Assembly: GCF_965221685.1 (NCBI RefSeq)
Contig: NZ_OZ244907.1
Reading direction: 5' to 3' (one strand)
Length of the DNA stretch: 64,000 bases
Source of the DNA: Palauibacter sp022826685
Lineage (GTDB): Bacteria; Gemmatimonadota; Gemmatimonadetes; Palauibacterales; Palauibacteraceae
This document shows positions 1-8,191 of this stretch, piece by piece. Each line of letters starts with the position of its first letter. Within the stretch, counting starts at the first letter, position 1. The position numbers and the translations under genes are program-made. The notes beneath the pieces are model-generated. The model did not search any database, was not told the origin of the DNA, and worked only from the letters and a program-made list of their open reading frames with translations.

Positions 1-2
1 GC

Positions 3-944
3 GGGTGTGCCTCCGCAGGGGGACCGCAGCCCGCCGTCGAACTCGCCTCCCGCCCGGAGCACCCGGGAGTTGCGCCCGAATCGGAGCCCCGTCCCGGGAT
101 CCTCGTCATGGCGCACGGGGGTGGGGCGGAGTGGAACGGGCGGGTCGAGGACGCCCTGCGGCCGCTGCGCGACCGGATCCCCGTGTCGCTGGCGCTGGGG
201 ATGGCCGACCCCGGGACGCTGCAATCCGCCCTGGACTCTCTCGCGGAAGAGGGCGTGAACACGGTGGCCGTCGTGAGGCTGTTCGTGTCGGGAGCGTCGT
301 TCCTGCATCCGACGGAGTTTCTGCTCGGCCTCCGTCCCGACGCCCCGGAGCGCGCGATGGTGGGGCACCGGATGGTGAGTGGAACGGAACTCGATCCGCT
401 CGCGAACGGCAGCCGGATCCTGCTGGTGCGGGAGGGACTGGGAGGATCGGGCCAGGCGGCTCGCATCCTGGTCGACCGGGCCGCGGCCGCCGGGATCCCC
501 CCCGCCGAGAGCGGCGTGCTGCTCCTCGCGCACGGCATGGGGGATGAAGGGGAGGACCGACAGGTGCTCCGCTCCATGGAGGATGCGGCCCAGGACCTGC
601 GGACCGGCGGATACGCCGAAGTCCACGTCGGCACGCTCAGGGAAGACTGGGCCAGCGCAAGGGAGGAGGCCGAGGAGCGGATCAAGGCGCTCGTCGCCGG
701 AATGGGTGAACGTCACCGGCACGTCCTCGTGGTCCCGTACCGCGTGTCCGGCTTCGGCCCCTACGCCGACGTGCTTGAAGGTCTCGAGTACGTCTCCACC
801 GAAGGCTTCCTTCCCCATCCCCTTATCACGGACTGGATCGCGGAGAGGGCAACGGCGAGTTTCTGCGCCACCGGTGTCGTCTCACCGCTCGGACCCTGTT
901 CAGTCTCCGCGGGTGGGCGCGCGCCGTCGCGCCCCCGCGGATAG
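3..944 (+). CDS. CbiX/sirohydrochlorin-chelatase-like lipoprotein (5' partial)
   Basis: The frame is open to the left edge, so the start lies outside the window. The first codons read G-C-A-S-A-G-G, which looks like a lipobox cysteine (codon 6-8) followed by a short linker, so the protein is probably an exported lipoprotein with only about 20 residues missing. Two class II chelatase repeats follow: the first opens with GILVMAHGGG, with the metal-binding histidine near nt 112, and the second with GVLLLAHGMG near nt 520. This two-repeat layout matches long CbiX-type chelatases, which insert or remove a metal ion in a tetrapyrrole. A normal cobalamin-pathway enzyme would be cytosolic. Export, together with the HmuY-like and TonB receptor genes directly downstream, argues for a role in haem or other metallotetrapyrrole uptake. 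Family assignment is good; substrate is inference. Confidence 0.75.
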   Translation, partial: GCASAGGPQPAVELASRPEHPGVAPESEPRPGILVMAHGGGAEWNGRVEDALRPLRDRIPVSLALGMADPGTLQSALDSLAEEGVNTVAVVRLFVSGASFLHPTEFLLGLRPDAPERAMVGHRMVSGTELDPLANGSRILLVREGLGGSGQAARILVDRAAAAGIPPAESGVLLLAHGMGDEGEDRQVLRSMEDAAQDLRTGGYAEVHVGTLREDWASAREEAEERIKALVAGMGERHRHVLVVPYRVSGFGPYADVLEGLEYVSTEGFLPHPLITDWIAERATASFCATGVVSPLGPCSVSAGGRAPSRPRG

Positions 945-992
945 CCTCGAACCCTCGCACCACACTAGCTCTCGACACGGAGACCCGATCAC

Positions 993-2069
993 ATGACCGG
1001 AAGCACTCTTTTCGCGGCGCGGATCCCCTTCCGCGCACTGACGATTCCAATCGCGCTCGCGGCCCTTGCGGCATGCGAGTCGGAAGTCGCCGCCCCTCCC
1101 GAAGAGACGTTCGAAGAAGGCGTGCTCACGGTCGACGCCACTTCGCCCGTCTCCTTCGCCTATGTGAGTCTGACCGGCGGCGGGGCGCTTCGGAGCCCGG
1201 CGGAGCCGGGCGGTTCCACAGCGTGGGACATGGCTTTCCGCAGGTTTTCCGTGCGGCTGAACGGCGGCGTCGCGGGCCCCGGCTCCGTATCCGCCGTCAG
1301 TCTGGGGAACAACGCGGGTCTGACGGCGGATCAGGTCACTGCGCTGACCCCGCAAGATGGCGAAGCGGCGTTCGCAGCGGTCACCGAGGCCGACATTCCG
1401 GCGGCGGGATTCGTCGAGGATGCGCTGGCGCCGGAGACGGGCCCGTCGTGGTTCCGTTTCGACCCCCAGGCGGGCACGATCGTGGCGAACCCCGGCGCGG
1501 CCTGGAAGCTGCGCGAGGGTTCGGGCCGTGGGTACGGCGTGATTCGCATGGTGGAGATCGCGATGCAGGGCGAGAGGCCCGTGGGCGCGACGATCCAGTT
1601 TCGGCGTCACGACCCGGGTGGCAGCCTCGGCGCGCCGGAAACACTCGCGCTGGACCTCACGCGCGGACCCGTCTTCCTGAGTCTGTCGAACGGGATCGTG
1701 CGCGACCCCGCCGGCTGCGATTGGGATGTGGCGACATCGCCGGAATTCACGATACAGGTGAACGAGGCCTGCGGCGCGGGAACCTTCCCGCTCGATGCGA
1801 TGGACGACTTCACGGCCCTGGTCCGTGCGGACGACGCGCCGGACTATGCCGGCTTCCTCTCGACGATCGCCGGCGCGTTCCCGGCCACGGTGGGAGATGC
1901 GCGGGGCGCGTTCTGGTATAGTATCCGGCAGAACAATCGAATGTGGCCGACCTACAACGTTTTTCTCGTCCGGGTGGGCGTGGAGGTCTACAAGGTGCAG
2001 CTCTTCGACTACTACAATGCGACCGGTGACTCGGGCCATCCGTCGGTGAGGTTCCAACGGCTCCGGTGA
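993..2069 (+). CDS. HmuY-like haem-binding lipoprotein
   Basis: The product has 358 residues. A hydrophobic N-terminus ends in LAALAAC, giving a lipobox cysteine at residue 28, so this is a surface or periplasmic lipoprotein. The body has features of the HmuY family: an early AWDMAFRRF segment, a central long insert, and a C-terminal stretch with FDYYNATGDSGHPSVRF that resembles the end of HmuY-like domains. HmuY proteins capture haem and pass it to the TonB-dependent receptor HmuR. Here the stop codon overlaps the GTG start of a TonB receptor by four bases, so the two are translationally coupled. The ATG at 993 is the only start that leaves a proper signal peptide. Ligand identity cannot be read from the sequence. 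Confidence 0.75.
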   Translation: MTGSTLFAARIPFRALTIPIALAALAACESEVAAPPEETFEEGVLTVDATSPVSFAYVSLTGGGALRSPAEPGGSTAWDMAFRRFSVRLNGGVAGPGSVSAVSLGNNAGLTADQVTALTPQDGEAAFAAVTEADIPAAGFVEDALAPETGPSWFRFDPQAGTIVANPGAAWKLREGSGRGYGVIRMVEIAMQGERPVGATIQFRRHDPGGSLGAPETLALDLTRGPVFLSLSNGIVRDPAGCDWDVATSPEFTIQVNEACGAGTFPLDAMDDFTALVRADDAPDYAGFLSTIAGAFPATVGDARGAFWYSIRQNNRMWPTYNVFLVRVGVEVYKVQLFDYYNATGDSGHPSVRFQRLR

Positions 2070-4264
2070 CCGCCGCGCTCGCCCGGCTGGCGCTCTGCGC
2101 CACCCTCGGGCTGGGTGGCATCCTCCTTCCCGCTGCGGCCGAGGCCCGGACACAGGCCGAAACGCAGGGCCAGACGCAGGGGCGGGTCTACGACGTGGCG
2201 TCGGGGGCGGGGATCGCGGACGCCGAGGTGACGTGGCTCCCGGCTCCCGGCGCCGCGGGGTCGGCGGCTCCGGCACAACGCCGGACCTCGGTGCGCACCA
2301 GCGCCGTCGGCGTCCTTGCGCCGGATGAGAACTGGGGGCCCGGCGGAGGCATCGAGGTCTCGGCTCTCGGATATCTCTCCCGAAGGCTGGCCTGGACGGA
2401 GGCGACGGAGTCGGGCTGGCGGATCGGGCTCGAACGCGACCCGCTCGCCCTCGACGAGATCGTGGTGACGGCGAGTTCACTGCCGCGCCTCCGCTCGCAG
2501 ATCGCCGTGCCGATGGAGACGGTGGAGGCCGAGGAGATCGACGCGGCCGGCGTCGCTTCCGCCGACGGGCTGCTTGCGGAGCTTCCCGGCGTGCAGGTGA
2601 CGGCGGCCACCCCCGTCGGTTCGAATCTCATGATCCGGGGTATCGGCGGCGCGCGCGTCCTCGTCCTGCTCGACGGCCAGCCGAGCGCGGGCGCGCTGCT
2701 CGAGAACCGCGACCTGAGCCGCATGTCGCTGGCGGGCGTCGAGCGCGTCGAGATCGTGAAGGGCCCGCTATCGTCCCTCTACGGCTCCGACGCCCTGGGC
2801 GGCGTCGTGAACGTCATCACGGAGCTTCCCGCCTCGGGGTTCCAGGTCGATGCGCGCGCCCTGTCGGGCGGCGCCGGACGTCGCGAGGCGGAGGCGACGG
2901 CGAGCGGCGGAGGCCGTCTCCGGTATCGAATCACGGGTGGCTGGCGCCAGGAAGACCGGATTCCGGGGCTCGCCGATGGAGGGCCGAGCGCGTTCGCGCG
3001 CGTCTGGGATTTCCGGTCCCGCTTTCAGTTCGAGGCGTCGGACGCCTGGGACATCCTCGCCACCGCGACCTACCTCCGCGAGCGGCAGCGCTGGCCGGTG
3101 GGCGGCGCGTTCTCCGGCTTCAACGACAACGCGGGATTCTCGGGGTCGGTGGAGGCGCGACGACCGCTGGGTCCCGGAACGTGGAGCGGAAGTCTCTTCC
3201 TCCAGGAGTACGAGCACCTGTTCCGCAGCGCCCGTGGAGATGCTCCCATCGCCGATGGGGGTGCCGACACCCAGTGGGAGCGCCTCTCGAAGGGTGCGGC
3301 GGGTTATTCCGCCGTCCTGGGCGGACACTCCGTCGACGTCGGCCTCGAGGTCGCGAGTCGCGCGATTCGGTCGCCCGACAAGTTGATCGAGGAGCGGGCG
3401 GCCGACCGGCAGCTCGCGGTCTTCGCGCAGGACGCGTGGCGTCTCGGCGGAACCGTCGTGAGCGGGGGCGCCCGCCTCACCTGGAACGATCGCTGGGGTT
3501 CCAACCTCTCGCCGACCGTGGGTGTGACTCGTCGCGCCGGAGCGCACGTGCATCTCCGGGCGGCGGTGGCCCGCGGCTTCAGGGCGCCCTCCTTCAAGGA
3601 GTTGGCCTGGAACTTCGTCAACGTGGGGGGTGGCTACGTCCTCCAGGGGTTCCCGGATCTGGATCCGGAGCGCTCGTGGAACGTCTCCGGTGGGGTGGAA
3701 TGGCAACCGGCGTCGACACTTCGGATGGAAGTCGAGGCCTTCTCCAACCGGATTCGGAACCTCATCGAGCCCGGGTTCGTCGGTAATGCCGAGAGCGGTC
3801 TCCTCATCTTCTCCCCCCGGAACGTCGCGGACGCGATCACGCGCGGGTTCGAGTTCAGCCTCCGGGCCGTCCTGGATCGCGCGGAGTTCACCGCGGGCTA
3901 CGCGTACCTCGATGCCTATGCGGTCGACTCCGGGCTCCCGCTGGACCGACGCGCCGCACATTCCGCGCGCGCCCGGGCGGCGTGGACGGCCGAGGCGCTC
4001 TCCGGGCTTCGGCTGGATGCCACGGCGCATCTCACGGGCGCCGCGCCGATCATCGGAACCGGTCCCGACGGGAGCGATGCGAGAATCGGTACGCAGGAGC
4101 GGTTCGTGGCCATCGACCTGCAGACCTCCGTCGATCTCGGGCGAAGGCTCAAGCTCGTGGCGGGCGTCGACAACCTGTTCGATGCTCGCCCGGCGGGTTG
4201 GCAGGGGGCGATAGAACGGAAGCTGCGGATGGGGCTGTTTGTCGAGGAGCTGTTTGCACGCTGA
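2066..4264 (+). CDS. TonB-dependent outer-membrane receptor (HmuR-like position)
   Basis: The 732-residue product starts at GTG 2066, overlapping the stop of the HmuY-like gene. It has a signal peptide (to about residue 27), a short carboxypeptidase-regulatory-like fold beginning GRVYDVASGAGI, a TonB-box-like DEIVVTA near residue 131, and a plug domain of about residues 135-255 containing MIRGIGGARVLVLLDG and VEIVKGPLSSLYGSDALGGV. The rest is a beta-barrel of about 470 residues. Such receptors import metal complexes through the outer membrane using TonB energy. Linkage to the HmuY-like lipoprotein and the exported chelatase makes haem or a related tetrapyrrole the best guess. The final residues, FVEELFAR, end in arginine rather than the usual aromatic residue of barrel C-termini. 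Confidence 0.88.
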   Translation: MTAALARLALCATLGLGGILLPAAAEARTQAETQGQTQGRVYDVASGAGIADAEVTWLPAPGAAGSAAPAQRRTSVRTSAVGVLAPDENWGPGGGIEVSALGYLSRRLAWTEATESGWRIGLERDPLALDEIVVTASSLPRLRSQIAVPMETVEAEEIDAAGVASADGLLAELPGVQVTAATPVGSNLMIRGIGGARVLVLLDGQPSAGALLENRDLSRMSLAGVERVEIVKGPLSSLYGSDALGGVVNVITELPASGFQVDARALSGGAGRREAEATASGGGRLRYRITGGWRQEDRIPGLADGGPSAFARVWDFRSRFQFEASDAWDILATATYLRERQRWPVGGAFSGFNDNAGFSGSVEARRPLGPGTWSGSLFLQEYEHLFRSARGDAPIADGGADTQWERLSKGAAGYSAVLGGHSVDVGLEVASRAIRSPDKLIEERAADRQLAVFAQDAWRLGGTVVSGGARLTWNDRWGSNLSPTVGVTRRAGAHVHLRAAVARGFRAPSFKELAWNFVNVGGGYVLQGFPDLDPERSWNVSGGVEWQPASTLRMEVEAFSNRIRNLIEPGFVGNAESGLLIFSPRNVADAITRGFEFSLRAVLDRAEFTAGYAYLDAYAVDSGLPLDRRAAHSARARAAWTAEALSGLRLDATAHLTGAAPIIGTGPDGSDARIGTQERFVAIDLQTSVDLGRRLKLVAGVDNLFDARPAGWQGAIERKLRMGLFVEELFAR

Positions 4265-4294
4265 GTCGACGCGCCCGGCCGAGGGGCTGCCAGC

Positions 4295-5467
4295 TTAGCC
4301 GCAGTAGTCGGCCGCCGCCTCCGCGAGGATCTCGGCCAGCCTCGCGCACGATTCGAGGTCCACCCACTCCACGTCGGCGTGCGCGCCCTCGCCGTGCGGG
4401 CCGATCACGACGCTGTCGACCCCCGCAGCCTGAGTCAGCGCGGAATCCATCCACGGAGAGTCTCCGATGACCTCCGGCGCGCTGCCCAGCACGGTGCGGG
4501 CGGCGCGCGATACGCAGGCCGCAACCGGCGCCTCCGGTGTCGTCTCGAAGGGTTCGCGGTGGAAAAAGGTCGACCAGGCGACCTCGAGCGACGGGTCCTC
4601 CGCGCGCAGGTCCTCGATGATGGCCGCGATCTCGGCTTCCACGGACTCTCGCGTCTCGGGTGGCACGGAGCGCCGCTCGACCCGAAGCGTGCAGCGCGGA
4701 GAGTAGGTGCTGATCCCGCTTCCGCCCTCCAGCAGCGGCGCGTGCATCGAGGGGGGGCCGAGGAGAGGGTGTCCCGGCCGGGACTGGAGTTCTCCAATGA
4801 ACTTCTCCAGCCGGTGCAGGACGCGTCCCATGCGCAGGTTCGCATCGATGCCCTCCCGGTACCGGCTGCCGTGGGCGGCGCGCCCGCGCGTCGTGATCTC
4901 GATCCACGTGAATCCGCGGTGGGCCACGCACAGATCCAGCGACGTGGGTTCGGTGACGATCGCGGCGTCGAAGGCGAGTTCACCGCGTGCGCGCCGTTCG
5001 AGCAGGTCCGCGGTGCCCAGGCTCGCGTATTCCTCGTCGGCCACCGCGGCCACGAGGACATCGCCGGCGAGGCGCGTTCCCGAATCGCGAAGGAGTCGGG
5101 CGGCCTCGATGCAGGCGGCCAGCGCCCCCTTCATGTCGTAGGCCCCACGTCCGTAGAGCCGCCCGTCCCGCATGCTCGGCGAAAACGGCGCCTCCATCCC
5201 CTCCACGCCGACCGTGTCGTAGTGGGCGTTCAGCATCAGGGCCGGACCCGTCCCGGCGCCCGCGAGGCGTCCGACGACGCTCGGCCGCCCCGCCTCGGGC
5301 TCGTACCGCGTCACTTCGAGACCCGCCTCGCGCATGTGCCGCGTCGTGAGGCCGGCGATCTCCGTCTCGCCGGGCGCCCCCTCCACCAGCGTGGGGTTCA
5401 CGGAGTTCGTGGCGACGAGATCCGTGAGGACGGTGGCGAGGCGCAGCGGGTCGGCGGAGAAGGTCAA
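4295..5467 (-). CDS. M20 family metallopeptidase (ArgE/DapE type)
   Basis: The 390-residue protein has the di-zinc M20 signature: H82 and D84 in NAHYDTVG, D111 in GAYDMKGALAA, the acidic pair E145-E146 in VADEEYASLG, E173 in VTEPTSLDL, and a late histidine in GPHGEGAHADVEWV. The inserted lid domain (about residues 185-295) contains RGRAAHGSRYREGIDA. Members remove acyl or peptide groups from amino acids (acetylornithine deacetylase, succinyl-diaminopimelate desuccinylase, carboxypeptidases). No signal peptide is seen, so it is cytoplasmic. Its start overlaps the stop of the upstream small membrane protein by four bases, so the two are co-transcribed. The exact substrate is not determined, and the gene is not next to arginine or lysine genes. 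Confidence 0.85.
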   Translation of the reverse strand: MTFSADPLRLATVLTDLVATNSVNPTLVEGAPGETEIAGLTTRHMREAGLEVTRYEPEAGRPSVVGRLAGAGTGPALMLNAHYDTVGVEGMEAPFSPSMRDGRLYGRGAYDMKGALAACIEAARLLRDSGTRLAGDVLVAAVADEEYASLGTADLLERRARGELAFDAAIVTEPTSLDLCVAHRGFTWIEITTRGRAAHGSRYREGIDANLRMGRVLHRLEKFIGELQSRPGHPLLGPPSMHAPLLEGGSGISTYSPRCTLRVERRSVPPETRESVEAEIAAIIEDLRAEDPSLEVAWSTFFHREPFETTPEAPVAACVSRAARTVLGSAPEVIGDSPWMDSALTQAAGVDSVVIGPHGEGAHADVEWVDLESCARLAEILAEAAADYCG

Positions 5468-5748
5468 GGGCTAGGGAGGCGCTTGATCTCCCTTCGCCCC
5501 GCGGCCACGCCGGTCCCGATCCCGATCCCGAACAGGACGGCCGTGAGGGGAGTGACGAATGGAAGGATCGCCGCCAGCAATCCCACGCCCCAGCCCGCGA
5601 CCCCGGCCACGAGCGGAACCCCGCGCCGGTGAACGCCGTCCACGAAGCGCAGTCGACCGCGCACGAACCTCTTCATCGTCACGTAGCCGCCGACCGAAGC
5701 GAAGCCCGCGATGGCGAGCCAGAGAAAATTCCCGATGAACTCGAACAT
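5464..5748 (-). CDS. small membrane protein of unknown function
   Basis: The 94-residue product has an N-terminal hydrophobic helix (about residues 5-24), a basic middle (KRFVRGRLRF) and two further hydrophobic stretches (about 45-65 and 66-82), ending in a basic tail. It is probably an integral inner-membrane protein. I do not recognise the family. Its stop overlaps the start of the M20 peptidase (4-base overlap), so it is the first gene of a two-gene operon. The upstream space is shared with the divergent OsmC gene. Confidence 0.6.
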   Translation of the reverse strand: MFEFIGNFLWLAIAGFASVGGYVTMKRFVRGRLRFVDGVHRRGVPLVAGVAGWGVGLLAAILPFVTPLTAVLFGIGIGTGVAAGRREIKRLPSP

Positions 5749-5802
5749 GTCGCACCTCCCGCACAGCCTGTACGCCCTCCATCCCGGGGCGGTTTCAGCG
5801 GT

Positions 5803-5845
5803 CCGGCAGCCGGTTTGCGACGGGCTGCCGGCCGTGTTGTACTAT
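5803..5845. promoter_or_regulatory. Inverted repeat with possible promoter ahead of the OsmC gene
   Basis: A perfect 9-bp inverted repeat (CCGGCAGCC at 5803-5811 and GGCTGCCGG at 5823-5831, 11-nt loop) lies in the intergenic space between divergent genes. A TTGCGA at 5815-5820 and a TACTAT at 5840-5845 (19-nt spacing) could be a promoter for the rightward OsmC-like gene, in which case the repeat would be an operator over the spacer. OsmC/Ohr genes are often repressor-controlled, but no regulator gene is nearby. No T-run follows, so it is not an intrinsic terminator. Confidence 0.35.
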
Positions 5846-5880
5846 GTTGCCGAAGTCCGAACCCAGCCACGGAGATCGAG

Positions 5881-6303
5881 ATGAACAGGGACGGAATCCA
5901 GGTCCGGTGGGACGGCGGACTCAAGTTCAGCGCCGACCGAGCCGACCACGAGACGCGAATCGACGGGGACGAGGGCATCGCCCCCAGCCCGGTCGCCCTT
6001 ATGGTGGAGTCCGTCGCCGCCTGTGCCGCGATCGACGTGGTGGTCATCCTGCAGAAGGGGCGCCAGGAACTCAGCGGGCTCTCGGTCCGGGCGAGGGCGC
6101 GCAGGGCGGACGCGGCGCCGCGCTACGTGAAGGGTCTCCAGTTCGACTTCCACGTCTCCGGCGACGTGGACGAGGCGAAGGCCCGGCGGGCCGTCATGCT
6201 CTCCTTCGAGCGCTACTGCTCCGTCTACCATTCGCTCCGGAAGGACATGGAACTCGAATGGACGCTGACCCTCAACGGCGAGCCCGCGGGCGGACAGGAC
6301 TGA
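5881..6303 (+). CDS. OsmC/Ohr family peroxide-reducing protein
   Basis: The open frame reaches back to 5629, but ATG 5881 gives the normal family start (140 residues). The two redox cysteines expected of OsmC/Ohr proteins are present: C48 in VESVAACAAIDVV, at the start of the long central helix, and C113 in FERYCSVYHSLRK. These proteins reduce organic hydroperoxides in the cytoplasm, usually with dithiol partners. The FERYCSVYHSL ending is typical of the OsmC-like rather than the classical Ohr branch. The gene stands alone and diverges from the membrane protein/M20 pair. An inverted repeat lies just upstream. Confidence 0.85.
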   Translation: MNRDGIQVRWDGGLKFSADRADHETRIDGDEGIAPSPVALMVESVAACAAIDVVVILQKGRQELSGLSVRARARRADAAPRYVKGLQFDFHVSGDVDEAKARRAVMLSFERYCSVYHSLRKDMELEWTLTLNGEPAGGQD

Positions 6304-6316
6304 GCGGCCAGGGCCG

Positions 6317-7141
6317 CTATTCGAAGGGATTGGGAAGGTCCCCGGCCCAGTCCAGGAAGCCCGCGCCGCTCGGCGTCCACACGACGATCGCGCCGCAGGT
6401 CGAGCCCGTGCGCATAAATTCCATGGGCGTCTCGACTTCACGCTTGTAGACCTCGACCGCGCCCAGATCGTCCCTCGGGAGATCGTCGAACTGCATCCCC
6501 GCCTGGTACATCCCGTCCAGGTAGAGCGCCGGCGGACAGTTGAGCCGCGCGCCGTCGCCGAGGAAGACTTTCGCGATCCCGTATTCGATCCGGCCCACGG
6601 AGACGTTCGGCAGGCCGCGCAGGAGGTCGCTGGGGAGGCGCGGGTTGCGGTTGATGATGTCCCGGGGGGTAAAGAAGGTCCCGAATCCCCTTTCCCTGCG
6701 TTCGAGGAAGCCCTCCAGGTTCCGCGCGCGCCGGGTCTGCCGGATCTCCACGGTGAGATCCGCGATGCGAATGACGGTGCTCGAAAGGGTCAACGTGACG
6801 CGCGTCGTCTGGTCCGGCTCGAGGTCGATGTGCGTATAGCCGGCCTCATAGCCGATGAACCGCACCTCGATCGAGTCCCTGCCGGCCCAGGTCTGCGGGA
6901 CCCGGAAGTTGCCTTCGACATCGGTGATCGCCCCGTATCCGGAGCCCATGAGAATCACGCGGGCCCCTTCGATCGGAAGCCCCGTCGAGGCGCTGACCAC
7001 CTGCCCGATCAGCTCCGCCGTCTGCCGCTCCGTCTCCTCCTGCGCCGCAGCCGTGCTCGGCGAACCCGCCAGCACGCCTCCGGCGACCAGGGTCAGCGCC
7101 GCCAAACGGGCGCCTCTGCTTCCCGACTCCAACGCACTCAT
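6317..7141 (-). CDS. secreted carboxypeptidase-regulatory-like / TonB-plug-like protein
   Basis: The 274-residue product has a signal peptide ending near AAAQEE (about residue 35) and a carboxypeptidase D regulatory-like beta-sandwich (about 40-115, LIGQVVSASTGLPIEGARV). A plug-like segment follows (about 150-265), with DLLRGLPNVSVGRIEYG, LYLDGMYQAG and DDLGAVEVYKREVETP. There is no beta-barrel. Such barrel-less plug proteins are common in Gemmatimonadota and Bacteroidota. Their role is unknown; they may be periplasmic adaptors of TonB-type receptors or remnants of them. Two cysteines (near CPPALYLDG and GSTCGAIVVW) could form a disulfide. Confidence 0.65.
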   Translation of the reverse strand: MSALESGSRGARLAALTLVAGGVLAGSPSTAAAQEETERQTAELIGQVVSASTGLPIEGARVILMGSGYGAITDVEGNFRVPQTWAGRDSIEVRFIGYEAGYTHIDLEPDQTTRVTLTLSSTVIRIADLTVEIRQTRRARNLEGFLERRERGFGTFFTPRDIINRNPRLPSDLLRGLPNVSVGRIEYGIAKVFLGDGARLNCPPALYLDGMYQAGMQFDDLPRDDLGAVEVYKREVETPMEFMRTGSTCGAIVVWTPSGAGFLDWAGDLPNPFE

Positions 7142-7217
7142 ACCGCCCCCTGCTCGAGTCCGGCCCTCTCGGTGACGCTTTCCATCATCCGCCTTCCATC
7201 ACCTTGAAGATAAGGTC

Positions 7218-7826
7218 TCATCGCCTCTTCATCGACAGCACCGTCGGATCGCCGCCCGAGCTGCCGTGGATGGTCACGATCAGCTCGGCGCTCGTCGGGC
7301 TCTCGTACGTGAACCACCAGGGCGCGTTCGGCGGCGGCGCCTCCGCCGTGCTCCGGAAGGTGGCCTTCCGGCCTTCGAGGGCCGTGAGACGGTATTCGAG
7401 GCGCGTCTCCTCCCATGGTTCCCAGCCCCGCCCGACGTGCTTGAACCGGTAGTAGATCTCGCCATCGTCGTCCTGCTCCAGGAGCAGCAGCTCGTACATG
7501 ACCGCGAGACCGTTCTGGACGAGACGGAAGGAGCCGGACATCGAACGCCCCGCGGGGCCGAACCACCCCTCCTCGATCTGTCCCCCGAAGGCGTCCCCGC
7601 CCCAGTGGCCGGCGATCCATGCCAGCTCCTCGAGATCGATGGCCCGTGTGGACGCATCGGGCGCCGGGGGGGCCGCCGGATCCGCCTGCTGACCCATCGC
7701 CGCGGTGGTGCCGATCGCATGGACGACGGCGGCGAACGCGACGGCGACCGCGACCGCCCGGCAGCGAAAGGCCCGCGCCGGGGACGTTTGAGAAACCGCG
7801 GACCCCGCCGCATCTTCGCACGCCAT
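7218..7826 (-). CDS. DUF6265-like exported protein
   Basis: From ATG 7826 the product has 202 residues. A signal peptide with a hydrophobic core AVAVAVAFAAVVHAIG precedes a domain that starts LEELAWIAGHWGGDAFGG. The WIAGHW opening, the following EEGWFGPAGRSMSGSFR and the lipocalin-like strands fit the DUF6265 family, whose function is unknown. An alternative in-frame ATG at 7859, with GAGG-like ribosome-binding sequence, would add eleven residues and reach further into the divergent gene. The start as given overlaps the start codon of the rightward gene by two bases. Confidence 0.65.
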   Translation of the reverse strand: MACEDAAGSAVSQTSPARAFRCRAVAVAVAFAAVVHAIGTTAAMGQQADPAAPPAPDASTRAIDLEELAWIAGHWGGDAFGGQIEEGWFGPAGRSMSGSFRLVQNGLAVMYELLLLEQDDDGEIYYRFKHVGRGWEPWEETRLEYRLTALEGRKATFRSTAEAPPPNAPWWFTYESPTSAELIVTIHGSSGGDPTVLSMKRR

Positions 7827-8184
7827 GAAAGCGGTCCTGAAGATCCTCGTCTCGGTCATCGTCTGCCTCCTCGCCGGCCTCGCGGGGCTGGCGCTCGTGT
7901 TCAGAGATCTGCCCGTGGGTCCCGGTCCCGGGCTCATCGCGCTCGGGGGTCTCCTGTACTTCTCCGCGGGCTTCGGCCTCTCGCTGTGGCATCGCGGCGC
8001 GCGTCCCCTCCTCTGGGGGCTGGCGCCGGGGTGGAGTCTGGCCCTGCTGGGCGGCATCGGCCTCTGGGTGACGGTGACGGATCCACCGTCCGGCCACTGG
8101 GGCCTGGCGCTTCTCTTCCTGCTCGGCCCGGCCGTCGCGGGCTCGGCGGGCGCCGTCCTCGCCGCGAGGACAGTGAACGGCTGA
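7825..8184 (+). CDS. small integral membrane protein
   Basis: The 119-residue product has four hydrophobic segments (about residues 5-26, 34-52, 62-84 and 92-113), so it is probably a four-helix inner-membrane protein. No family is recognised and no catalytic motif is visible. The gene diverges head-to-head from the DUF6265-like gene with start codons overlapping by two bases. No clear Shine-Dalgarno sequence precedes ATG 7825, so the translation signal is weak. Confidence 0.5.
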   Translation: MKAVLKILVSVIVCLLAGLAGLALVFRDLPVGPGPGLIALGGLLYFSAGFGLSLWHRGARPLLWGLAPGWSLALLGGIGLWVTVTDPPSGHWGLALLFLLGPAVAGSAGAVLAARTVNG

Positions 8185-8191
8185 CCCGCGC

